Positions 1 to 8,551 of a stretch of DNA of 26,206 nucleotides are shown in pieces (position 1 is the first letter of the stretch; each line of letters begins with the position of its first letter). The DNA is from Planctomycetota bacterium. Lineage in GTDB: Bacteria; Planctomycetota; PUPC01; JACPCR01. The translations under genes and the position numbers were made by a program. Below the pieces are notes generated by a model that was not told where the DNA came from, did no database searches, and worked only from the letters and a program-made list of their open reading frames with translations. The stretch spans positions 1 to 26,206 of the forward strand of contig JASLXP010000992.1 of the NCBI GenBank assembly GCA_030740295.1. Direction: 5' to 3'.

Positions 1-2
1 TT

Positions 3-149
3 CACAACGAAGACTCGCACCACTGCATTCATTCGCTCGGATGTATCGATGAACTGAAGCCGGGCGAAACGAAAAGCCTGGCCGGCAAGATAGTGCTTGT
101 CGAAGGCGGACCGGAAGACGCCCTGGAACGGCTGACGTCAAACACGTAA
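3..149 (+). CDS. C-terminal end of an unidentified protein (5' truncated)
   Basis: An open frame runs from the left edge to a TAA and gives the last 48 residues of a protein, beginning HNEDSHHCIHSLGCIDELKP and ending LERLTSNT. The piece is rich in His near its start and has a pattern (Gly-Glu-Thr, then alternating hydrophobics in GKIVLVEGG) that suggests the closing strands of a beta-rich fold. Its composition looks coding while the other two forward frames are interrupted early. It converges on the minus-strand sulfatase that ends 27 bases later. I cannot name the family; the start lies outside the window. Confidence 0.55.
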   Translation, partial: HNEDSHHCIHSLGCIDELKPGETKSLAGKIVLVEGGPEDALERLTSNT

Positions 150-176
150 TGGGTTGGGAGCGGGCCAACGGCCAAA

Positions 177-1478
177 TCAAAGCTCCGGCAGCGGGAACTC
201 ATCACCCGTCTTTTCGATCCAGTCGGCCAGTTCGGCCTGGAGCTCCTCGCGCTTTTCATTGTGTGTGTCCAGGTAGGCCAGGTTGGTGAGCTCGTATGGA
301 TCTTCGTTCAGGTTGAACAGCATCACCGGCTGGTGCTCGAGGCAGACGTACTTCCAGCCGTCGTTCGTTCGGATGCCGCGCCAGACGCGATTAAGGCAGT
401 CGAATCGTTTCCGAAAGCAATGCTGCAGGTAGGCCGACTGTGGCTCTTCATCGGGCGGCTTTCGGCCCTCGATAATGTGATGTGAAAAATCCGTGCCCTC
501 CATCCAGTCTTCTATGTCCAGTCCACACATGCCGAGCGAGGTCGGCGCGAAATCCACGTGATTGAAGGGCGCGTTGCTGGTCTTGCTCTGGCCTCCGCCG
601 GCCGGACGCCAGATGCACGGGATGCAAACGGACTCCTCCCACGGACTGCTCTTCCGGATGTAGCCATGCGAGCCGTGCATGTCGCCGTGGTCTGAGAAGA
701 ACGCCACGTGTGTGTCTTCATCCAGCCCATTCGCCTTGAGACTCTCGAAGACTCTACCCACATTCCAGTCCAGGTTTTCTATCTGAGCGTAGTAGCCTGC
801 CAGGTCTTTTCGGGTGCGCTCGGTGATGCGGGGGATGTCCGGCACGTTGGGTCGCAGCTCGAGCGCATCGGGATCGTATCGCTCCTCGTATTCGGGAGGC
901 GCGACGTGTGGATCATGCGGCGGCTGCACCGACAGCACGGCAAAGAAAGGTTGCTCGTGACCCCGCTGTTCAAGAAATGAGATCAGGCGATTCGTGAGCG
1001 CGTCGGTCTCGTAGATTTCGAGCTTCTCCGCGCGGGAGTCTGTGTCATCGCGACCATCCAGATCGTGGCCGTGAACGTGGCAGTCGTATTGAGCGTTGTT
1101 GTTCTCATACCCGAGCCAGATATCGAAACGGCCACGCTCTTCTTTCGAGACGCATCCATCGTTTGGCCCGCCAAACAGATGCCACTTGCCGAAGTAGGCC
1201 GTGCGGTAGCCGTGACTGTTGAACGAATCAGACACCATAGGCAATTCAGGATCGCATTTTTGCGGAGTCCTCTGCACGACGCTGTGGATGTACCGGCTCG
1301 TCAGCAGCGCACCCCGAAACGGCGTGCACCACGGGCAGCCCGCCACAGCGTCAGTAAAAGTCACACCTTCGTCCGCCATGCGATCTATGTTGGGCGTCCT
1401 GGCGTTGGGGTCACCCATGTAGCCCAATGCCTGGGCACGGTGTTGATCACCGAAAATCCAGATGATGTTCTGTTTCAT
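177..1478 (-). CDS. S1-family sulfatase (arylsulfatase type)
   Basis: The 433-residue protein hydrolyses sulfate esters if it follows its family; the natural substrate cannot be read from the sequence. The formylglycine core is CTPFR at residues 51-55, so Cys51 is the residue converted to formylglycine. Metal and substrate positions are visible: Asp11-Gln12 near the N-terminus, GKWH with Lys98 and His100, QPPHDPH in the middle, and the SDHGDMHGSHG metal motif in the second half. The C-terminal DPYELTNLA is the usual sulfatase ending. No signal peptide is evident, so it may be cytoplasmic. No strong Shine-Dalgarno precedes the ATG. It lies 43 bases downstream of the dehydrogenase gene on the same strand and is probably cotranscribed with it. 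The family call is secure, the substrate unknown. Confidence 0.93.
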   Translation of the reverse strand: MKQNIIWIFGDQHRAQALGYMGDPNARTPNIDRMADEGVTFTDAVAGCPWCTPFRGALLTSRYIHSVVQRTPQKCDPELPMVSDSFNSHGYRTAYFGKWHLFGGPNDGCVSKEERGRFDIWLGYENNNAQYDCHVHGHDLDGRDDTDSRAEKLEIYETDALTNRLISFLEQRGHEQPFFAVLSVQPPHDPHVAPPEYEERYDPDALELRPNVPDIPRITERTRKDLAGYYAQIENLDWNVGRVFESLKANGLDEDTHVAFFSDHGDMHGSHGYIRKSSPWEESVCIPCIWRPAGGGQSKTSNAPFNHVDFAPTSLGMCGLDIEDWMEGTDFSHHIIEGRKPPDEEPQSAYLQHCFRKRFDCLNRVWRGIRTNDGWKYVCLEHQPVMLFNLNEDPYELTNLAYLDTHNEKREELQAELADWIEKTGDEFPLPEL

Positions 1479-1521
1479 TTTGTTGTTCAGAGGTCCAGAA
1501 TTCTACAGGTCCAAAGATCAT

Positions 1522-4059
1522 TCATTTCTCTGCCTTGCCCTTCAGCTCCGCGACGGTAAATGCGGATTCACGGTCTTTGGTCGCATCTCTCACTTTCTTC
1601 ACTGTGGTTACGGGGACCGGCTTTTTGAAAGGCCCATATTTCTCTCTGACGTATGAAAGGGCGCCCGAGATCTGTTCGTCGCTGAGAATGTTCAGCGGCG
1701 GCATTTCGAGATTGTAGTCGCGGCCGTTCACTTTGATGGGACCCTTGAGACCGTGCAGGACGATGCGGGCGAGCGTCTCATCTGATTCCTTGAGCCACGG
1801 CGACTTTGCCAGAGGCGGGGCGAGGCCGGGCTGCCCGTTTCCGGTGAGCTGGTGGCATGGGGCACACGCGAGCAGATAAACCGATTCTCCGCCTTTGGCC
1901 GCGGCAGAGAATTCCCTGGTCAGAATGAACTCCTCCGGCTTCTTGATTTTGTAGAGGGGATGACCAGGCCAGGCGAATAAATCCGAAAGCGGTTTTGCCA
2001 ATTTCGTCAGTGGCCCCCTTTCAATGGCGAGAAGTCTATTGAGTGCCGGCGGCTTGACGGTTAGCTGTATTGGATACTTCCTGCGGCCGGAGGCGACCAT
2101 GCCTTTCGCCACCGCGGCCGATTTCCAACCTGAAGGATTCGCCATCAGCCATTCGAGCAACGCCAGCGACTGCGCTGGATCATTGCTTTTCAGTGTGAAG
2201 CTGGAGAGTGGCTCAATCAGTTTGCGACAAGTCTGGCCCACCTTGTCGTCGGCCAGCAGTCGAAACAGAAAATCCCTTTCGCGCCCCTTCAGACTGCTCA
2301 GGATTGCGGTGTGCTCCACGTTGCTTCTGGGTCCGTGCCGGGCCATCGACATGAGGGCTTCAGTGGCCCGTTCATGCTCTATTTCGCCAAGCGTGAAACC
2401 AAGCTGAATGCGAACCTCGATATCGTCACTGACAGCGAGGCCTGCAAGGCGTGAGAAGAGTTTTCCGTCAAAACTCTTCTTGAAGACCGCCTCCGAAATT
2501 CGAATAGCTGCCACTCGCACTTTTGACGAACTGTCCATATACGCTTTGCTCAAGACCTCTGGATTCGGATCTCCGATCCCTTCGAGAGTCCAGAGCGCGT
2601 GCAGGCGTCCGAGTGGGTCTGAGTGGGTGAGTGCAAGATTCTCGATAGCCGGCACAACTGACTTGTCCCTGCGTTCGACGAGGAGACGCTGCGCGGTGTC
2701 ACGCCACCAGCCGTTTGGATGCGCGAGAAATGAAACAAGATTCCCGGCTGTCGCTTTGGACAACCGCGGTTGAGCACCCAGCTTTGCCTTCTCCGGCAAG
2801 ACTCGATAGATGCGCCCCAAACCGATTGGTTTGTCAAGGCCGCGGTCGAGGATCTGCAGGCGGAGGAATGTCGTAAGCGATAGCCGGTGCTGAAGGATGC
2901 CGCGATAGAGATCGAGAATGTAGAGTGCGCCATCCGGACCGGTGTAGATGTTGACAGGACGAAAGCGTTCGTCGGTCGAGGCCAGGAACTCGCTGCCTGT
3001 GTATGCCTGTTTGCCTTTCACCATGCCGTTGGATTCGGTCAGGAGGACGCGCTTGACAAGATTGGCCGAGGGCTCGCAGATAAAGGCGTTCCCCTGAAAC
3101 TCTGGCATCAGATCGCCGCGATAAATGCCGGGCCCGCAGACCGCGGTGACGTGGGAGATTTTGCCGGTTTTGCTGAGAGTTCGGTAGCCGCGATTGACGC
3201 CTGGGGTGACACGGATCGGCCAGACGCGGCCATCCGGGCAGACGTTGGCGGCCCGACCAGTACGACTCGATGAGGAAAGCGGATGTCGCCGGAAATAGTG
3301 GTCGGGAAAGAAATGCCCGTAGAGGACTCGTGAGTTCGTGTTGTGGAAGAGACGGCCATAGTCGTCTTCAGCAAGGCCCCACTGGCCGTACCTTGGTTGG
3401 CGGTTACGTATCCATTCGCGTTTGCCGTTATTCGTGACGTAACGATATCGGTAATCGTGTGCACTGTGGTAAAGCCAGTTGTCGATATTCCATTCGGGCG
3501 CGTTGGCCATTAGCTCGACATTGCCTTTGCGCGTGCCGTAGTTGGTGGCGACCTTGGTCTTCTCATCGCACCGGCCGTCACTATCCGTGTCGCGACAAAA
3601 CCAGAGCACGGGAGGCTCTCCCACCAGAACGCCATCTCCCGCAAACTGAATGGCCCTCGGCAGGATCAGGCCGTCCATGAAGACCGTTCTCTTGTCCATG
3701 ATCCAGTCGCCGTTCGTATCCTCGAGGACCACGATGTTTCCGATCGGTTCGTATTCCTCCGTGCCATCTACGTTGGGCATGTACGCACGCATCTCGGCCG
3801 CCCAGATCCTGCCATCCGGATCGAACGCCATCGCCACTGCGTCATGAATGAGCGGCTCAGACGCGACAAGCTCGAGCTTGAGTCCTGGTTTGATCTGAAA
3901 TGTATCGAGCACTTTATCCGGGGGCACCACCGGCGCCGGCGGAACAACAAATTCCTCAGGCAGCCGAGCGCCAATGGACCTCTTGTCTCTTCGATCTCCT
4001 GCCTGGCCAAAGGCGTCCGGCAAGACCGTGCACAGGAGGGCGTATAGCAGAACGGGCAT
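1522..4059 (-). CDS. PVC-type membrane-bound dehydrogenase with HEAT repeats and cytochrome c domain
   Basis: This 845-residue protein has the architecture typical of Planctomycete and Verrucomicrobial putative membrane-bound dehydrogenases. A hydrophobic N-terminus (MPVLLYALLCTVLPDAFGQ) looks like a signal peptide though it lacks basic residues. A beta-propeller-like domain follows at about 45-415 (FDPDGRIWAAEMRAY, then YTGPDGALYILDLYRG near its end). Helical HEAT-type repeats run from about 420 to 620, and a mono-haem cytochrome c domain ends the protein. The haem motif CAPCH lies at residues 732-736, and a Met in NLEMPPL is a plausible axial ligand. The family is thought to oxidise sugars or alcohols in the periplasm and pass electrons to the haem. 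An in-frame TAA three codons before the ATG fixes the start. The downstream sulfatase suggests joint work on sulfated glycans, which is an inference. Confidence 0.92.
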   Translation of the reverse strand: MPVLLYALLCTVLPDAFGQAGDRRDKRSIGARLPEEFVVPPAPVVPPDKVLDTFQIKPGLKLELVASEPLIHDAVAMAFDPDGRIWAAEMRAYMPNVDGTEEYEPIGNIVVLEDTNGDWIMDKRTVFMDGLILPRAIQFAGDGVLVGEPPVLWFCRDTDSDGRCDEKTKVATNYGTRKGNVELMANAPEWNIDNWLYHSAHDYRYRYVTNNGKREWIRNRQPRYGQWGLAEDDYGRLFHNTNSRVLYGHFFPDHYFRRHPLSSSSRTGRAANVCPDGRVWPIRVTPGVNRGYRTLSKTGKISHVTAVCGPGIYRGDLMPEFQGNAFICEPSANLVKRVLLTESNGMVKGKQAYTGSEFLASTDERFRPVNIYTGPDGALYILDLYRGILQHRLSLTTFLRLQILDRGLDKPIGLGRIYRVLPEKAKLGAQPRLSKATAGNLVSFLAHPNGWWRDTAQRLLVERRDKSVVPAIENLALTHSDPLGRLHALWTLEGIGDPNPEVLSKAYMDSSSKVRVAAIRISEAVFKKSFDGKLFSRLAGLAVSDDIEVRIQLGFTLGEIEHERATEALMSMARHGPRSNVEHTAILSSLKGRERDFLFRLLADDKVGQTCRKLIEPLSSFTLKSNDPAQSLALLEWLMANPSGWKSAAVAKGMVASGRRKYPIQLTVKPPALNRLLAIERGPLTKLAKPLSDLFAWPGHPLYKIKKPEEFILTREFSAAAKGGESVYLLACAPCHQLTGNGQPGLAPPLAKSPWLKESDETLARIVLHGLKGPIKVNGRDYNLEMPPLNILSDEQISGALSYVREKYGPFKKPVPVTTVKKVRDATKDRESAFTVAELKGKAEK

Positions 4060-4159
4060 GGCTGGTTAATGGTTGATGAGATGTGTACTCTCCAATCCTG
4101 CGTTGCAGTCATATCTGCCCCGCGACCGCACTTCAAACGCAGACCGCCCCGCATCTGCC

Positions 4160-4651
4160 ATGGATCCAGCTTCCTTTAACCTGAAACACGTTTGCCGTGA
4201 ATGTGGCACTGTTCTCCTTGAGGATCTCAGCCAGCCACTGGATCTCAAATGCGTGAACTGCGGCAATGAACTGGAGGCCCATCCCGGTGATAAGCTCGAC
4301 GAAAAGACCATCGAACATTGCCTGGTCTGTGGCGGAGATGATCTGTATGTTCGAAAAGACTTCAAACAGATGGCGGGGGCGTTTGTAGTGACATCCGCAG
4401 TCGTGGTGGCGACGATCGCCTACTACTACACGGCCAATATGCTGTGGCCCATCCTCGTGCTCGTAATTTCTGCCATGGTCGACGCGGCGCTTTATCGATT
4501 CATCCCCGATATGACCGCGTGCTACAGGTGCAAGGCAGAATACCGGGGAATGAATCTCAATCCTGAGCACGGCAACTACAGCCATTACACGGCCGAACGC
4601 TATCGCGCGCTGGCCCGCCAGGAAGCCGAAGCAGCGGCGAAGGAGGCCTGA
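4160..4651 (+). CDS. Zinc-ribbon membrane protein, conserved hypothetical
   Basis: The 163-residue protein starts MDPASFNLKHVCRECG. Two Cys pairs near the N-terminus (CREC and CVNC about 20 residues apart) form a zinc-ribbon-like knuckle. A third pair, CLVC, precedes two hydrophobic segments (AFVVTSAVVVATIAYYYTA, then LWPILVLVISAMV), and a fourth, CYRC, follows them. Both metal knuckles would then lie on the same side of a membrane hairpin. The reading frame extends back to TTG 4073 or ATG 4076, but the added residues look like non-coding sequence, so I chose ATG 4160; no clear Shine-Dalgarno supports either. It is four bases upstream of the next gene, whose ribosome site lies in its last codons, so the two are probably translated together. 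Function unknown. Confidence 0.7.
   Translation: MDPASFNLKHVCRECGTVLLEDLSQPLDLKCVNCGNELEAHPGDKLDEKTIEHCLVCGGDDLYVRKDFKQMAGAFVVTSAVVVATIAYYYTANMLWPILVLVISAMVDAALYRFIPDMTACYRCKAEYRGMNLNPEHGNYSHYTAERYRALARQEAEAAAKEA
4641..4646 (+). promoter_or_regulatory. Shine-Dalgarno AGGAGG for the 524-aa gene
   Basis: A consensus AGGAGG lies nine bases before ATG 4656, inside the last codons of the zinc-ribbon gene. It fixes the start and implies coupled translation. Confidence 0.75.
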
Positions 4652-4655
4652 TCGA

Positions 4656-6230
4656 ATGCCCGCGCAAACCGTCATAAAGATCCATCAGGCGACGGAAATT
4701 CTCTCCTTTCTGATCGAGTCCGATTTTTTCCGGTTGATCGATCCGAGCCGGCCCCGAAGTCGAAGCTCTGATGCTCTTCATCCATCGAACCACACCCTCT
4801 GGCTGGAGGAATTTGTCTGCCAGGGCCGACCCTTTGTGCCGCCGTTCCTGATCGCTGACCTGGCCGAGCTCATCATGGTCAAAAATGATGCGAGGCAGAA
4901 ACCAGAGGAAGCCCCGCCGAAGCAGATGGAGTTGCGGCAACGATACGTTCGGGCCTTCGGCGATTTCCGCCGGCTTCAGAAATTTCAATCGGTGTTTACT
5001 TTCGAGGGAGTCAACGCGCCGGCCCTGGCGAAGGAACTGCTTCATATTCTCGCCGAGGCTATGCAAAGCCGGCTGTCGCTTGTGCCGGGTTTCTCGATTC
5101 CTGTGACCAGAGAGGTCATTTCAGGAGACTTCCCGGGGTCTCATACGACACTTTCGCAAGGCATGCAGGACCTCTGGGAATCCTACATCCGCGCTTTCGA
5201 GATGGTCGTGGCCGATTGGATGCGTGACGAGTCTGCCGAGGCCGGTCCCCTTGAGATGGATATGCAAGCGTTACGATTGCACGCGTTCATGGTTAATCCG
5301 GATTCGCCGATTTCGTGGGACTACGAATCCATCTCACACACGCTCGAAGGCCTGCGGCATCCGGTCATCAGCCTGGAGCAAAAGAGACTCTGGTCGCGCA
5401 TGCCGCTTTTTCATGTGGAACGTGTACGCATCACCAGTCAGCGACCGGAGGGTGGCTACATCGGGCTTCGCCAGAACGGCGGCATCGAGCAGTTCGGCAG
5501 CATAGCTCCGTCGGAGCTGGCTCTGCCTGAGCCAATGCTTCTTGACAGGGCTTTCAATCGGCGGCTCACTGTTTTCGAACGTCCTGTCGAGCGCGTCCAG
5601 ATGGAGAAGGCAGCGCTGTGCGTCATCTTTGATGACACCCGAAAAACCATCCGTTCGGACAGGTTGGGCAGCAGGTCGAGCGCGGCTGTTCTGGTGCGAG
5701 CGCTGCATGAGCTGGCATCGGTGATTCACGAACAATCCGGCACTGGCCTGCCAGTGTTGCTCATCAGCCCCAAGGCCAGCGAGACGATCCATCTTGGGGA
5801 TCTCAAGAATCGGCCACGTCAGTTGCCTCTTCCCTTTTTCTGCGATGAAACACGTTCGTCATGCCTGGCGAATATGTATTGCATGCCCCTCGTCGAGCCG
5901 ACCCCACTACCTTTTGCCGAGCAGGTTGCGGCCCTGCACAGATGCCGAGAGGACCATGACTCGATGATCGTATTGAGCATCGGCCCTCAGTCTGATTATC
6001 TGAACGAGGCAACAGCAGAGGTCACTTCGTCCGCCGCCTCAGACATAAGCTGGAAGCTCCTTTCGGTGAGAGCCACCCACGACAGATTTGAGATTCATTC
6101 CAATGAGGGAGCGGAAAACACCTCCGGTCTTGATGAAGCCGCTGCCATCGAGGCCACTCTTAGATTCGTGATCGAGCACCTTTTCAAGATTCGGCTGAGG
6201 GAGGGCCAGGAATCAGGAAAACGGAATTAG
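4656..6230 (+). CDS. Conserved hypothetical with a degenerate VWA-like segment
   Basis: This is a 524-residue soluble protein with no signal peptide or membrane segment. Residues 1-240 are mainly helical and match nothing I recognise. From about 265 the sequence GGYIGLRQNGGIEQFGSI, SELALPEP and then LTVFERP leads into ALCVIFDDTRKTI at 320-332. This resembles the run-in of von Willebrand A proteins that sit beside MoxR-type ATPases, where a hydrophobic strand leads to the metal-binding DxSxS. Here that motif reads D326-D-T-R-K-T and lacks the normal serines, so metal binding is doubtful. A second strand, PVLLISP, follows an amphipathic helix as expected of the fold. No MoxR ATPase gene is nearby. 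The start is supported by the strong ribosome site. The VWA assignment is an inference from pattern only. Confidence 0.72.
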   Translation: MPAQTVIKIHQATEILSFLIESDFFRLIDPSRPRSRSSDALHPSNHTLWLEEFVCQGRPFVPPFLIADLAELIMVKNDARQKPEEAPPKQMELRQRYVRAFGDFRRLQKFQSVFTFEGVNAPALAKELLHILAEAMQSRLSLVPGFSIPVTREVISGDFPGSHTTLSQGMQDLWESYIRAFEMVVADWMRDESAEAGPLEMDMQALRLHAFMVNPDSPISWDYESISHTLEGLRHPVISLEQKRLWSRMPLFHVERVRITSQRPEGGYIGLRQNGGIEQFGSIAPSELALPEPMLLDRAFNRRLTVFERPVERVQMEKAALCVIFDDTRKTIRSDRLGSRSSAAVLVRALHELASVIHEQSGTGLPVLLISPKASETIHLGDLKNRPRQLPLPFFCDETRSSCLANMYCMPLVEPTPLPFAEQVAALHRCREDHDSMIVLSIGPQSDYLNEATAEVTSSAASDISWKLLSVRATHDRFEIHSNEGAENTSGLDEAAAIEATLRFVIEHLFKIRLREGQESGKRN

Positions 6231-6454
6231 GCTCCATCATTCCATCGTCTTCCCATAAACATAGTTACGAAAAACAATGAAAAGTCAAAAAACACACTTG
6301 CGATCACTTAGGAACTATAAACAGCTCTGCGAAATGTGAGAGTTCACACACGAATTCAGAGAGAAGGACTTCTCACGAAGGAACGTGGCAGCCTGGCGCC
6401 ACGTCTTTCACGATCCTGGATGTGTGAGTTGCAGGTCAACTGTCCGAGCTTCCA
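6231..6454. other. Intergenic region between convergent genes, with a hairpin
   Basis: The first 100 bases are AT-rich and hold no gene. At 6383-6404 the sequence ACGTGGC and its exact complement GCCACGT enclose an eight-base loop. No T-run follows on either strand, so it is a weak terminator candidate; as the only strong stem between two convergent genes it may still end transcription from both sides, or be a repetitive extragenic element. Confidence 0.4.
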
Positions 6455-7141
6455 TCACTCGCCGGCGCCGAGTCCTTCAAGATCTTCATCCCATTCCAGG
6501 GGGGTTGCCTGCTCGCCGAGATCGATTGAATCACGCAGATCATCGAGACCCTTTTGCGCGCTGTCGATGAGGCCCTTCATGTCTACTCCACTGTTGCCTC
6601 CTGCGGCGGCTCCTGAATCAGAATTGCCATCACCATTCGCATCGCTGATAGCAGCGTTCAATTCTTTTATCTGTTCCTGCTTGCGCTCCTTCTCTTTGTC
6701 GATTTCGGCTTCCATGTCTTTGGCGATCTCGCCCAACTCTTTGCTCATCGTGCGTTTCTTCCCGTCCCTCTGAAGCACGATGTCGTCCTCTGAGCCGAAA
6801 TCTTTGTCCGGCCCTGCACTGGCAATGGTGTATTGCTCGGTCTTTGCAGGATGACTGTACTGATATTGAATGCCGAACTGGTCTTTTGAGTTGTCTCGCC
6901 CTCTGTCTTCGAAGGCCAGATCCATGAAATCGTTAAAACCATCCTGGTCCGCCGGGAAAGGGTCTTTGTTGCCATCTGCGTTGATGAAGCGCTCACGTTG
7001 AAGGGCATCATCAATGGCCGACAGTTCGATGCCCTGGAGTGAGACTTTAACGGTGTTGAGGATATCGCTTACGATATCCATATAACTTGCAGCAAAACCA
7101 AGAAGCGCGATGGGAACGGAAAATTTTACAGCGGTAACCAT
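6455..7141 (-). CDS. GspG-like (pseudopilin C-domain-like) protein with coiled coil
   Basis: The 228-residue protein has a hydrophobic N-terminal segment (SVPIALLGFAASYMDIV, residues 8-24). It then has a region resembling type II secretion major pseudopilins: a KDQFGIQYQY strand near 87-95, then YTIASAGPDKDFGSEDDI at 104-121, close to the family's closing signature. Unlike true pseudopilins it has no Gly-Phe-Thr-Leu-Ile-Glu processing site, so it is probably not assembled by the prepilin peptidase route. Residues 133-168 form a charged Glu/Lys-rich helix suited to a coiled coil. DANGDGNSD (167-175) looks like a calcium-binding loop, and an acidic, low-complexity tail ends the protein. It follows the ADP-ribosylglycohydrolase-like gene by 81 bases on the same strand. 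Function unknown. Confidence 0.7.
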   Translation of the reverse strand: MVTAVKFSVPIALLGFAASYMDIVSDILNTVKVSLQGIELSAIDDALQRERFINADGNKDPFPADQDGFNDFMDLAFEDRGRDNSKDQFGIQYQYSHPAKTEQYTIASAGPDKDFGSEDDIVLQRDGKKRTMSKELGEIAKDMEAEIDKEKERKQEQIKELNAAISDANGDGNSDSGAAAGGNSGVDMKGLIDSAQKGLDDLRDSIDLGEQATPLEWDEDLEGLGAGE

Positions 7142-7222
7142 GGCCGTGAACTACTCCATAAGAGGGTGGATGACGCCGAGGAGGAATCAACAAATTATGC
7201 ACCGTGAATCGAATTGATCCAG

Positions 7223-8500
7223 TTAGCGGCGATCTCGTGACCGCCCGCCTCCGCGACGATCATCCCTGCGCCTGCCATCGGGGCGGCGTTCTGATTCCTG
7301 GGGTTCCGGCAGGTGGGGTTTGCGCAGGTCGAGGATGCGTTCGGTAAGCTGGCTCTCGAATTCGGACAATGTCCGCGCATTGCGCACATCCACAGTCTCA
7401 TCCACCAGCATCTTTGCTTTGAGCTCGATGTGCTTGGCATTACTGACCCCGCGTACCAGGCGGGCGGGGATGGAGTTTGGGCCGTGAAGGGCGCCCGAAA
7501 CAGCCCCCACGATGGCACCGATAGTGTCCGTCGCGCCGCCCTGATTTATGGCCGCGATGACAGCCCTTTCAAAAGTGCCCACGTTCTTGAGGAAGACGTA
7601 AATCGAGGTAATCACCGAAGAAAGAACGTAGCCCCCGGTCCCGCCGATGCCGGGCCGATCTGAGGTGGATTCCGCATACTCGCCGATTTTTGAGATGCCT
7701 TTCTCCAGGTCGAGGTCCAGGTAGTCTGATACTTTGGCCAGGGCAGTGGAGAACCCGTTTTTGGCCGAGCCCAGATTGGTGATGAAATCTGCACCAGTCT
7801 CTGCGGCAAGCTCTTCCGCCTGGCGAACATGTTCCAACAGATGGGCGAGCAGTTCTGAAGGGCACGGAGGCCGCCGCATGGGCAGAACCAGCGCCACAAG
7901 GTGGGCAATGGCCTGCGCGGCCGCCACGGCCATTACGTCTCGATGGGTAAGCACGCTCTGTTCGATCACATGTTTTTTCAGCGCGTCGAGGTCGTCCCCG
8001 TAAAAGAGCCCGAGCGGGGCAACCCGCATGGCCGCACCGTTGCTCGAACTGGGTTGTCCGGCCTTCCGCGTATCTACGCCATCTTCCAGAGACCGGATAC
8101 TGTCCCGAAAACTCCTGCCCGCGCCGCGGTAGATACCGAACCGGAAATTGCGCCCCCTCGGATGCGAAAACTTGCACAGCAATTCCGCGAAGGTTTCGCT
8201 GTTGTAGCCTCGTTCCATGATAAGGCTTTCGCACAGTATCAGGGCCTGCTGGGTGTCACCGGTGTAGACCCCCTTGGGCAGCCACCGAGAGACTTTGTAG
8301 GTCTTGTCCCGCTCGTCCATATCCGACGCTGTTTCAGCGAATTCTTCGAGATCGAATGAATCTTCATACGCCTGTAATGTGCCGAACCGTTCCTTTAACT
8401 CCTCTTTGCTGAGCCCACTTGCCGGGGCCCCGAGGGCGTTGCCGACAGCCATGCCAAGGAGGGCTCCGATGGATTTGTCACTCAGATGATAATTTGCCAA
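7223..8500 (-). CDS. ADP-ribosylglycohydrolase (DraG/ARH) family protein with altered metal motifs
   Basis: Members of this family remove ADP-ribose from proteins or small molecules using two Mg2+ ions. The 425-residue protein opens with IGALLGMAVGNALGAP, the usual first helix. It carries NGAAMRVAPLG at 154-164, HRD at 186-188, and GGATDTIGAIVGAVSGALHG near 321. The first metal motif, normally TDDT, reads TGDT at 80-83. The closing motif, normally GGDTD or GGDSD, reads GGATD at 321-325. Each has lost one Asp ligand, so catalysis may be weak, altered or absent. The last 25 residues are Arg- and Asp-rich and disordered. The start is TTG, supported by GGGAG seven bases upstream; no nearby ATG keeps the conserved first helix. 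It leads a two-gene unit with the GspG-like protein. Confidence 0.88.
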   Translation of the reverse strand: MANYHLSDKSIGALLGMAVGNALGAPASGLSKEELKERFGTLQAYEDSFDLEEFAETASDMDERDKTYKVSRWLPKGVYTGDTQQALILCESLIMERGYNSETFAELLCKFSHPRGRNFRFGIYRGAGRSFRDSIRSLEDGVDTRKAGQPSSSNGAAMRVAPLGLFYGDDLDALKKHVIEQSVLTHRDVMAVAAAQAIAHLVALVLPMRRPPCPSELLAHLLEHVRQAEELAAETGADFITNLGSAKNGFSTALAKVSDYLDLDLEKGISKIGEYAESTSDRPGIGGTGGYVLSSVITSIYVFLKNVGTFERAVIAAINQGGATDTIGAIVGAVSGALHGPNSIPARLVRGVSNAKHIELKAKMLVDETVDVRNARTLSEFESQLTERILDLRKPHLPEPQESERRPDGRRRDDRRGGGRSRDRR

Positions 8501-8507
8501 AGTCTTA

Positions 8508-8512
8508 CTCCC
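8508..8512 (-). promoter_or_regulatory. Shine-Dalgarno GGGAG deciding a TTG start
   Basis: On the minus strand GGGAG lies seven bases before TTG 8500, which supports the rare start codon of the ARH-like gene. Confidence 0.6.
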
Positions 8513-8551
8513 GGGTGGATCGAATCTGTTTTCATAGCTACGATTTTTTCA

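Noticed and set aside
120..176. GGCC-AAC-GGCC stem as a bidirectional terminator
   Set aside because: Only four base pairs and no T-run on either strand.
1065..1559. 164-residue plus-strand frame
   Set aside because: It lies antisense to the first sulfatase gene, whose motifs are unmistakable.
4073..4159. Longer start for the zinc-ribbon protein
   Set aside because: The extra 29 residues have no hydrophobic or conserved pattern and overlap the divergent promoter region.
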